64,000 bases of DNA. Origin: Roseateles asaccharophilus (lineage in GTDB: Bacteria > Pseudomonadota > Gammaproteobacteria > Burkholderiales > Burkholderiaceae_C). A program made the position numbers and the translations under genes. Location: assembly GCF_004362405.1 (NCBI RefSeq), contig NZ_SNXE01000010.1, positions 1 through 64,000 on the forward strand, written 5' to 3'. Shown here piece after piece: positions 57,541-64,000 of this stretch (position 1 is the first letter of the stretch; each line of letters opens with the position of its first letter). The notes beneath the pieces are model-generated. The model had not been told where the DNA came from and searched no databases. It saw nothing but the letters and a program-made list of their open reading frames with translations.

Positions 57541-59531
57541 AGTGCAATGCCCACGCTGAAATGCAGGCGCCAGCGTTGCAGTGCGGTGGCACGGGCGTAG
57601 TCAAGCCGCAGCGTGCCCAAGGGGCTGCGGTAGCGCAGGCCCAGACCCAAGCTGGTGGTGGGCTTGAAGTCCTTCCAGCTCGGTGCTGCCTGGCCCGCGT
57701 CGACAAACACGGCGCCCAAGAGATCGGGCAAGCTGGGCATGAGGGCGTGGGCAAGCTCGACGCTGCCGTTCCACAGCACGCGGCCGCCGGTGGGGTTGCC
57801 GAGCGCATCACTGGGCCCCAGGTCTTCGAAACCATAGCCGCGCACCGATTCATCTCCCCCGGTGCGGAAGCGCAGCTTCTCGGGCAAACCCACGCTTCGG
57901 GATGCAAAAATCTGCCCGTACTCGGTACGCGCCGATCCGTACCAGCCGCCCGGCAAAGGGTAGTAGCCGTAGAGCTTGATTTGGCTGCGCCCGAAGTAGC
58001 CGTTATCCGCGGTGGAACTGTCGGCATAGCCTGCGCCCACCAGCACCGAGGCCGTATAGCCGCGGGTGGGGCGCAAGCTGCTGTCGACCCGCCGCCACGT
58101 CCACTGCGCATTGCCCGACACGGCGCCTGCATGGGTGTCGCTGCCGGGCTTCTCTTCAAAGGCGCGCAAGGTTTCCAGGTAGTACGTGCGGTCCTCACGC
58201 TCCGTCTCGCGGATGCGACCCAAGCGGGCGCGTACGTTCAGCGTGACGGTATCGTCGTGGCGCAGACGTTCCACAAAAAAGGCGCCCAGATTGCGGTGCA
58301 TATCGCTCAGGGGGTGGGAGCTCAGCTCGACGTCGGCCGAGCTTTCCCTGGTGCCGAGCTTGAGCTTGGTGCGCGAGCGCATGCTCAGGCCGAACGGCTG
58401 GCGGTTAATGTAGTCGGCGCCAATGCGCGGGCCGGTGGCGGTGTCGAAACCCACGCTGAGCGTGATCTGCTGACGCGGCGATTCTTTGACTTGTACGTAG
58501 ACGGGGCTGGCCGCGGCGTTGTCTGGGTTCTCGGCATCGGGCCGGATGTCGACATTGGCGGTGTCGAACAAGGTAGTCTTGAGCAAGCGTTCTTGAAAGT
58601 CCAGCATGGCGCGCTCGCTGTAGGCTTCACCGGCTTGGAAGCCGGCCAGCCGCTCCACCACGGTGGCAGGGTGATGCTTCAGGCCGGTGATTTGGATTGC
58701 GCCCAGCCGGAACAGGGGGCCGCTGTCCAGGGTCAGGATCAACTCGGCGGTATTGGCGTCGGCATCGACCTGGGCCGAGGTCTCAGCCCATCGCGCCAGC
58801 GGGTAGCCCTGGGTGCGGACTCGACCTAGCAGTGCAGACTTGGCGTTGCTCCAGGCACTTTGGGTGAAAGCCTCACCCGGCGCCAAAGCCCAATCGCGGC
58901 TCAATCGGTCGCGCTGACGGCTCACCCGGGCCCGAAACTCCGGGCTGGGTTCGGCCTGACCGGCTGACTCGGCGACGGGGTCCAGCAACTCACCAGCAAA
59001 ACGCAACTCGACGCGGCTGACCCTGGTTGGCGGGCCGGGGTCGACCTTCACGGTCACGGTCGGGCGCTCACTGCCATTCTGGCCGCTCTCGATGGCCTGC
59101 AGATCGCTGCGCTCCACTGTGACGCGGGCATTGAAATAGCCCTCGGTTTCGAGCAATGCACGGGCCTGCTGGGGCGCGGCGGCACTCAAGCGCCCGAGCT
59201 CTTGCAAGCTCAGTCGCTGGTCTTCCGGGGCCTGCCGGAAACGGGCCAGATCCAGGTGTTCCTCCAGCAGCTCTTTGAGCTTGCCGGGCGCCTCAATGTT
59301 CAGGGTGTACTCGACCACCAAGCGGCCGCCGACCTCGGTCGCGGGGGCGGAAGCACTCGACTGCGTGGCGCTGCCACCGGGCGTGATGGCTTGCTTGAAC
59401 TCTTGCAGCGCCGCGCAGCCGCTCAGGCTGAGGCAGCTCACCATCACCAGCGCTACGCCCACCCCCCGCAAGCCAGCCGCCGAGAATAGAGCCCTGCGCA
59501 GCCACGTATGGATGACGAGGGCCCGCATCAT
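57537..59531 (-). CDS. tamA: TamA, BamA-family outer-membrane protein with lipobox-like signal
   Basis: The outer-membrane beta-barrel partner of TamB (664 aa). N-terminal POTRA-type domains lie at ~75-345 (EYTLNIEAPGKLKELLEEHL, ALLETEGYFNARVTVER, LFRLGAIQITGLKHHP), followed by the surface-antigen barrel. The L6-loop region is GGDESVRGYGFEDLG and the chain ends RWRLHFSVGIAL. ATG 59531 overlaps the stop of the VWA gene (ATGA), so the longer frame to 60452, which is the shadow of that gene, is rejected. The signal sequence ends VSCLSLSGCAALQEF; LSGC fits a lipobox (Cys39), so the N-terminus may be lipidated. Confidence 0.92.
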   Translation of the reverse strand: MMRALVIHTWLRRALFSAAGLRGVGVALVMVSCLSLSGCAALQEFKQAITPGGSATQSSASAPATEVGGRLVVEYTLNIEAPGKLKELLEEHLDLARFRQAPEDQRLSLQELGRLSAAAPQQARALLETEGYFNARVTVERSDLQAIESGQNGSERPTVTVKVDPGPPTRVSRVELRFAGELLDPVAESAGQAEPSPEFRARVSRQRDRLSRDWALAPGEAFTQSAWSNAKSALLGRVRTQGYPLARWAETSAQVDADANTAELILTLDSGPLFRLGAIQITGLKHHPATVVERLAGFQAGEAYSERAMLDFQERLLKTTLFDTANVDIRPDAENPDNAAASPVYVQVKESPRQQITLSVGFDTATGPRIGADYINRQPFGLSMRSRTKLKLGTRESSADVELSSHPLSDMHRNLGAFFVERLRHDDTVTLNVRARLGRIRETEREDRTYYLETLRAFEEKPGSDTHAGAVSGNAQWTWRRVDSSLRPTRGYTASVLVGAGYADSSTADNGYFGRSQIKLYGYYPLPGGWYGSARTEYGQIFASRSVGLPEKLRFRTGGDESVRGYGFEDLGPSDALGNPTGGRVLWNGSVELAHALMPSLPDLLGAVFVDAGQAAPSWKDFKPTTSLGLGLRYRSPLGTLRLDYARATALQRWRLHFSVGIAL

Positions 59532-60712
59532 TGGCTGAGCAATCGCATCGCGCCTTCCAGCCCAGCCAGTGACAGTGGGTACATGCGCTGGTGCATCAGC
59601 TGCTGGATCAGGGCGATGCTCTGGCGGTACTGCCAGACGCCCTGGGGCTCGGGGTTGATCCAGGCGTGCTTGGGGAAGGCGTGCAGCAGGCGCTGCAGCC
59701 ATTCGGCGCCGGGCTCCTCGTTGTTGTATTCCACGCTGCCGCTGGGCTGCAGGATCTCGTAGGGGCTCATGGTGGCGTCGCCCACGAAGATCAGCTTGTA
59801 GTCCTTGTTGTACTTGCGGATCAGGTCCCAGGTGGCGGTCTTCTCGCTGAAGCGGCGCCGGTTGTTCTTCCAGACGAAGTCGTAGACGCAGTTGTGGAAG
59901 TAGAAGAACTCCAGGTGCTTGAACTCGCTCTTGACGGCGGAGAACAGCTCTTCCACGCGGTGGATGTGCTCGTCCATGGTGCCGCCCACGTCCATCAGCA
60001 GCAGCACCTTGACCTTGTTGTGGCGCTCGGGCCGCATGCGGATGTCCAGCATGCCGGCATTGGCCGCGGTCTTGTGGATGGTGTTGTCCAGGTCCAGCTC
60101 GACCTCGGAGCCCTCGCGCGCGAAGCGGCGCAGGCGGCGCAGCGCCACCTTGATATTGCGGGTGCCCAGTTCGAGGTTGTCGTCGTAGTCGCGGTAGGCG
60201 CGCTGGTCCCAGACCTTGACCGCGCTCTTGTTGCCGCCCTTGCCACCGATGCGCACGCCCTGGGGGTTGTAGCCGCTGTTGCCGAAGGGGCTGGTGCCGC
60301 CCGTGCCTATCCAGCGGTTGCCGCCCTCGTGGCGCTCCTTCTGTTCTTCCAGACGTTTCTTCAGCGTCTCCATCAGCTCGTCCCAGCCGAGCTTCTCGAT
60401 GGCGGCCTTCTGCTCGGGCGTGAGCTCCAGCTGCAGATGCTGGCGCAGCCATTCCAGTGGCAGCTCCTTGGCCAGGTCGGCCGTGAGCATTTCCACGCCC
60501 TTGAAATAGGCCCCGAAGGCGCGGTCGAACTTGTCGAAATTGGCCTCGTCCTTGACCAGGGTGGTGCGGGCCAGGAAGTAGAACTCATCGATCGTGGCCA
60601 CGCCGTCCTGGCCGATCACGCCCTGCTGCAGGGCTTCGAGCAGGGTCAGGAACTCCTTGACCGAGACCGGCAGCTTGGCCGTGCGCAGGGTGTAGAAGAA
60701 CTGGATCAACAT
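59528..60712 (-). CDS. VWA domain-containing protein (CoxE-like)
   Basis: A 394-aa cytoplasmic protein of the type that works with MoxR-family AAA+ ATPases in metal insertion or complex maturation. The N-terminal half is helical (FFYTLRTAKLPVSVKEFLTLL). The C-terminal von Willebrand A domain has the metal-site motif VKVLLLMDVGGTMDEHI, a DxGxT variant of DxSxS, and a later FVGDATMSPYE. GGNRWIGTGGTSPFGNSGYN and WDQRAYRDYDD are typical of this subfamily. A MoxR gene does lie in the same transcription direction but three genes upstream. The stop overlaps tamA. Confidence 0.92.
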   Translation of the reverse strand: MLIQFFYTLRTAKLPVSVKEFLTLLEALQQGVIGQDGVATIDEFYFLARTTLVKDEANFDKFDRAFGAYFKGVEMLTADLAKELPLEWLRQHLQLELTPEQKAAIEKLGWDELMETLKKRLEEQKERHEGGNRWIGTGGTSPFGNSGYNPQGVRIGGKGGNKSAVKVWDQRAYRDYDDNLELGTRNIKVALRRLRRFAREGSEVELDLDNTIHKTAANAGMLDIRMRPERHNKVKVLLLMDVGGTMDEHIHRVEELFSAVKSEFKHLEFFYFHNCVYDFVWKNNRRRFSEKTATWDLIRKYNKDYKLIFVGDATMSPYEILQPSGSVEYNNEEPGAEWLQRLLHAFPKHAWINPEPQGVWQYRQSIALIQQLMHQRMYPLSLAGLEGAMRLLSQ

Positions 60713-60800
60713 CGGCGTTCAGCCACGGAGGGCGAGGGACAGCAGGCTGCGGCCATTATCCACAGCCGGCCCGCGCCCAAGCCCCGCCGCTTGCGGCTCC

Positions 60801-62879
60801 TTATTTCTTGGAACGTCGCGGCGCGTGCGTCGGGTCGTGGCGCTTGAGCCAGTCGAAGAACTCGCCGTACCAGAGCTGGCTGTTGCGCGGCTTTAGGATC
60901 CAGTGGTTTTCGTCCGGGTACCAGAGCAGGCGGGCGTCCACGCCGCGGGCCTTGAGCGTGTTGTAGTAGGCCAGGCCCTGGGCGTCGGGCACGCGGTAGT
61001 CCATGGCGCCGTGAATCACCAGGGTGGGCGTGCTCATGTGCTGGGCGAAGGCATGCGGGCTCTGCGAGGCGATCTTGGCCGGATCGTCCCAGTACCAGGC
61101 GCCCAGCTCCTTGGCGTGCCAGGTGTAGGCGTCGTCGGCGAACATGGCCTGCCAGTCATAGCAGCCGGCATGGCAGATATAGGCCTGGTAGCGGCCGGGT
61201 TTCACATGGCCGTTCATCCAGGCCACCATATAGCCGCCGTAGCTGCCGCCGGTGGCGAAGACGCGCTTGCTGTCGGCCCAGGGCTGCTTGAGCAGCCAGT
61301 CGGTGCCGGCCTCCACGTCCTGCAACTCCAGCTCGCCCCAGCGCTGGGTGATGGAGTCCTTGAAGGCGTAGCCGAAGCTGGAGGAGCCGTGGTAGTTCAC
61401 GCAAGCCACCACATAGCCCTGGGCGGCAAAGACCTGGGCATTCCAGCGGAAGTGCCAGGCGTCACCAAAGGCGGTGTGCGGGCCGCCGTGGATCAGGTGC
61501 AGGATGGCGTACTTCTTCTTGGGGCTGAAGCCGGGCGGGTAGACCAGCCACATCTGCACCTCGTCGCCCTGGGCGCCCGGGTAGCTGACGGGCTCGTCGC
61601 GGCCCCAGGCGAAGCCGGCCAGCAGGGCGTCGTTGAAGCTCTCGATGCGGCGGGCGCGGCCGCCCTCGTCGGCGCGGCCCTCGGCCTCCAGCACCGACAG
61701 GCGCGGCGGATGCTGCACGCCGTCGTGCTGCACCACCAGGGTGCCGGCCGCCAGGTCGAAGCCCGTCGTGTGGCCGCCCTCGAAGAGCACATGGGCGGCG
61801 CAGGTCTTCACATCGAAGCGCCAGAGATGGCTGCGGCCCTGTTCCTCGGCGCAGAAGAGCAGGCCCAGATCGTCCTCGTCCCACTGCAGCGGAGCGCTGA
61901 CTTCGTAGTCCCAGCCCTCGGACAGCACGGCCCAGTGGCCATGCTGGTCCAGCACCGCCAGCTGGCTGGGCATGGTGTGCTTCTTGCCAAGGTTGGAGGC
62001 CAGGAAGGCCAGGTGCGCGCCGGCATGGCTGTAGCGCGGGGCCTGGAAGTCCCAGTCTTTGTCCTGCAGCAAGACCTGGACCTTGCCGCTGCGCAGCTCC
62101 AGCTCGGCCAGGGCGTAGCAGTGGTCCAGACGCTTCTCGGCCGCGGGGTCGAAGGCAAAGATGATGCGCTTGCCGTCCGGCGAGATGTCGAAGGCGTTGG
62201 CGTCCGGATCGGCGCGGGTGAGCTCGTAGTCCGTGCCCTCAAAGAGGTCCGTCACCTTGCCCGTGGCGGTGTCCAGCACATGCAGATGGGCCACACGGCC
62301 CATGGGCAGGTTGTGGTCCCAGTAGCGGTAGAGCGACTCCTCGGTGACGTAGCCCGTCTCCTTGCGCTCCTTGAATTCCTTGTGCGCCTTGGCCTGGGCG
62401 GCCGCGCCCTTGAGCTTGGGCCAGACCCAGGAGATGAAGGCGATGCGGCGGCCATCCGGGAACCACTTGAAGGCCTCCACGCCAGTGGTCACGGTGGCGG
62501 CGCGGCGGGCCTCACCGCCGTCCGGCGCGATCAGGTAGAGCTGGGCTTCCTCGTCCTTGCTGCCTTCCTGCTCGCGGCGGGCGATGAAAGCGATCTGGTC
62601 GCCCTTGGGGCTCCATTTGGGCTGGCCGTCCTTGTCGCCGGCCTGGGTCAGGGCACGCGGCGCACCGCCCAGGGTGGAGAGCAGCCAGAGCTGGGTCTGG
62701 CTCTTGTTCTTCTCCATGGAGTAACGGGTCAGCGAGGCCACGGCCTGGGCGCCGTCCGGCGAGAGGCTGGGTGCGCCCACGCGCTCGACCTGCCACAGCG
62801 CCTCCACATCGAAGGGCTTTTTGGCCGTGCTGGGGCTGGTCTTGCGGCTGGATTTCAACGGGGTTTGACGAGTTGCCAT
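60801..62879 (-). CDS. S9 family prolyl oligopeptidase-like peptidase
   Basis: A serine peptidase (692 aa) with an N-terminal beta-propeller (~25-420, blades such as PKWSPKGDQIAFIARREQEG and ISPDGKRIIFAFDP) and a C-terminal alpha/beta-hydrolase domain. The catalytic Ser is in ATGGSYGGYMVAWM, Asp in HGAMDYRVPDAQG and His in YPDENHWILKP. There is no signal peptide, so the enzyme is probably cytoplasmic (acylaminoacyl-peptidase or dipeptidyl-peptidase type). ATG 62879 overlaps the end of the GNAT gene by 25 bases; the longer frame from 63107 is antisense-like and rejected. It is followed by the VWA gene after 88 bases. Confidence 0.92.
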   Translation of the reverse strand: MATRQTPLKSSRKTSPSTAKKPFDVEALWQVERVGAPSLSPDGAQAVASLTRYSMEKNKSQTQLWLLSTLGGAPRALTQAGDKDGQPKWSPKGDQIAFIARREQEGSKDEEAQLYLIAPDGGEARRAATVTTGVEAFKWFPDGRRIAFISWVWPKLKGAAAQAKAHKEFKERKETGYVTEESLYRYWDHNLPMGRVAHLHVLDTATGKVTDLFEGTDYELTRADPDANAFDISPDGKRIIFAFDPAAEKRLDHCYALAELELRSGKVQVLLQDKDWDFQAPRYSHAGAHLAFLASNLGKKHTMPSQLAVLDQHGHWAVLSEGWDYEVSAPLQWDEDDLGLLFCAEEQGRSHLWRFDVKTCAAHVLFEGGHTTGFDLAAGTLVVQHDGVQHPPRLSVLEAEGRADEGGRARRIESFNDALLAGFAWGRDEPVSYPGAQGDEVQMWLVYPPGFSPKKKYAILHLIHGGPHTAFGDAWHFRWNAQVFAAQGYVVACVNYHGSSSFGYAFKDSITQRWGELELQDVEAGTDWLLKQPWADSKRVFATGGSYGGYMVAWMNGHVKPGRYQAYICHAGCYDWQAMFADDAYTWHAKELGAWYWDDPAKIASQSPHAFAQHMSTPTLVIHGAMDYRVPDAQGLAYYNTLKARGVDARLLWYPDENHWILKPRNSQLWYGEFFDWLKRHDPTHAPRRSKK

Positions 62880-63463
62880 TGCAGATGGGTCTTGACGGTG
62901 GGCCATTCGGGGGCGGTGATGCTGTAGACCGCGGTGTCGCGCAGGGTGCCGTCGGGCATGCGCAGATGGCTGCGCAGCACGCCGTCGAGCTGGGCGCCCA
63001 GGCGTTCGATGGCGCGGCGGCTGGCGGTGTTGAGGCGGTGGGTGCGGAACTCCACGGCGATGCAGTCCAGCTGCTCGAAGGCATGCTGAAGCAGCATCAA
63101 CTTGCACTCGGTGTTGAGCGCGCTGCGCTGCACGCGCGCGGCATACCAGGTGGAGCCGATCTCGACGCGGCGCTGGGCGTCGTCGATGTTCATGAAGCTG
63201 GTCATGCCCGCAATGCGGCCCTGGTCGTCAAAGACGGTGAAGGGCAGCATGCTGGCCTTGTCCTGCAGGCCCAGGCGGCGCTGGATCTCGGCGGCCATGC
63301 CCTCGGGATGCGGCACCGTGGTGTACCAGAGCTTCCAGAGTTCGCCGTCGCGCGCGGCGTCCTGCAGCCCGGCCTCATGGGCGGGGGAGAGCGGCTCCAG
63401 GCGTGCGTGCCGCCCCGTCAGCGAGACGGCTTGGCACAGGGCGGCTGCGGGCGGCTGCGTCAT
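62855..63463 (-). CDS. GNAT family N-acetyltransferase (RimJ/RimL-like)
   Basis: A 202-aa acetyl-CoA-dependent transferase. It opens CQAVSLTGRHARLEPLSPAHEAGL, then has FTVFDDQGRIAGMTSFMNID, VEIGSTWYAARVQRSALNTE and VEFRTHRLNTASRRAIERLGAQLDG, the standard order of RimL-like acetyltransferases acting on protein or small-molecule amines. ATG 63463 overlaps the stop of the 69-aa gene (ATGA), so earlier in-frame starts are rejected. It is coupled to the genes around it. The target is unknown. Confidence 0.9.
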   Translation of the reverse strand: MTQPPAAALCQAVSLTGRHARLEPLSPAHEAGLQDAARDGELWKLWYTTVPHPEGMAAEIQRRLGLQDKASMLPFTVFDDQGRIAGMTSFMNIDDAQRRVEIGSTWYAARVQRSALNTECKLMLLQHAFEQLDCIAVEFRTHRLNTASRRAIERLGAQLDGVLRSHLRMPDGTLRDTAVYSITAPEWPTVKTHLQWQLVKPR

Positions 63464-63669
63464 CTCAGCAGCAGCTTGCGCGCCAGCCAGCGCCCCAGGC
63501 CGCAGCCCAGCAGGATGAAGACCAGGCCGATCAGCTGCGGCAGCTGCCATTCGGTGGAGGCAATGAAGTCATAGCCCAGCAACTTGCCCAGCTGCCAGCC
63601 CCCCAGCGCGCCCAGGACAAAGCCCAGCGCGTCGGCCAGGCCCTGACGGAATTCCTGGCCGCCGCTCAT
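63460..63669 (-). CDS. Small two-helix membrane protein of unknown function
   Basis: A 69-aa protein that I do not recognise. It has two hydrophobic stretches, ~12-30 (ADALGFVLGALGGWQLGKLLG) and ~43-62 (LPQLIGLVFILLGCGLGRWLA), and a basic end RKLLLR. Both its start (with moxR) and stop (with the GNAT gene) form ATGA overlaps, good evidence that it is a real gene. Confidence 0.75.
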   Translation of the reverse strand: MSGGQEFRQGLADALGFVLGALGGWQLGKLLGYDFIASTEWQLPQLIGLVFILLGCGLGRWLARKLLLR

Positions 63670-64000
63670 CGGTTGCGGCTCTGCATGAAGACCAGCTTCT
63701 CGAACAGGGTCAGGTCTTGCTCGTTCTTGAGCAGGGCGCCGACCAGGGGCGGGATGCTGACCTTGTCCTCACCGCTGTGCAGGGCCTCGACCGGGATGTC
63801 CTCGGCCAGCAGCAGCTTGAGCCAGTCCAGCAGCTCGCTGGTGGAGGGCTTCTTCTTCAGCCCCGGCAGATTGCGCACATCGAAGAAGGTCTTGAGCGCG
63901 GCGGCCAGCAGCTCCTTCTTCAGGCCGGGGAAGTGCACGTCCACGATCTGCTGCATGGTGGCGGCGTCGGGGAACTTGATGAAGTGGAAGAAGCAGCGGC
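63666..64000 (-). CDS. MoxR-family AAA+ ATPase (C-terminal part, cut by window edge)
   Basis: The last 110 residues of an AAA+ ATPase run in from the right edge. RCFFHFIKFPDAATMQQIVDVHFPGLKKELL matches the sensor-2/lid region of MoxR-type ATPases that partner CoxE-like VWA proteins. RNLPGLKKKPSTSELLDWLKLLL and PPLVGALLKNEQDL complete the usual C-terminus. The Walker motifs are outside the window. The stop overlaps the next gene (ATGA). Confidence 0.85.
   Translation of the reverse strand, partial: RCFFHFIKFPDAATMQQIVDVHFPGLKKELLAAALKTFFDVRNLPGLKKKPSTSELLDWLKLLLAEDIPVEALHSGEDKVSIPPLVGALLKNEQDLTLFEKLVFMQSRNR

Noticed and set aside
59532-60452. N-terminal extension of the tamA frame
   Set aside because: It overlaps the VWA gene in another frame and reads as low-complexity Arg/Gly/His sequence; tamA starts at the ATGA overlap.

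Overview
The window is GC-rich, gene-dense chromosomal DNA with the gene content of a betaproteobacterium of the order Burkholderiales, most likely the Roseateles/Pelomonas/Paucibacter/Mitsuaria group. The support is the order fmdB - DUF502 - aspS - (one inserted gene cluster) - nudB - EEP nuclease - clsB, the ubiJ-ubiB pair, an EpsL-type exopolysaccharide locus together with a PEP-CTERM protein, and a hut locus using the HutF/HutG route. The genus is inference. No phage, insertion sequence, plasmid gene or CRISPR array was seen, and no gene-free stretch exceeds about 205 bases.

Layout. 1-5388 (minus strand): an exopolysaccharide operon, read as lipid-linked sugar phosphotransferase, EpsL outer-membrane protein, galE, manC and a nucleotide-sugar dehydrogenase cut by the left edge. 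5573-7656: ubiJ-ubiB (ubiquinone). 7730-13301: a very large beta-propeller sensor kinase, then a sodium:solute symporter. 13386-16303: fmdB, DUF502, aspS, with a strong terminator. 16413-19558: an unrecognised helical-repeat/GAF-like protein, then an Lrp-type regulator divergent from an EamA exporter. 19590-22152: nudB, EEP nuclease, clsB. 22181-26335 (minus): a periplasmic binding protein, a secreted four-module rhodanese and a serine hydrolase. 26464-30069 (minus): a NitT/TauT-type ABC importer with a good sigma-54 promoter candidate, and an orphan family-3 binding protein. 30162-38160: a complete histidine-utilisation locus, hutUH divergent from hutCDIGF.

38244-46984: chemoreceptor, S10 peptidase, DUF429 protein, a secreted three-repeat protein, panE, arginase/LOG pair, moeB. 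47099-52961: ctpA, an iron-type ABC ATPase divergent from its permease, a HAF-repeat PEP-CTERM protein, tRNA-Arg(CCT). 53035-64000 (minus): MoxR ATPase (cut by the right edge), a 69-aa membrane protein, a GNAT acetyltransferase, an S9 peptidase, a VWA protein, tamA and tamB, mostly joined by 4-base start/stop overlaps.

Functional links. The eps operon makes and assembles sugar precursors; the PEP-CTERM protein about 47 kb away is the kind of cargo sorted in the same type of exosortase/EPS system. The hut genes convert histidine to glutamate, formate and two ammonia, under HutC. The NitT/TauT importer, if truly sigma-54 dependent, would be a nitrogen-scavenging system. I did not find one unmistakable new defence or mobile system. 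The most unusual items are the four-rhodanese/binding-protein pair, the three-repeat secreted protein resembling the eukaryotic DUF3395 domain, the moxR-to-tamB gene chain, and a recurrent -10-like hexamer placed 6 bases before start codons, suggesting leaderless mRNAs.
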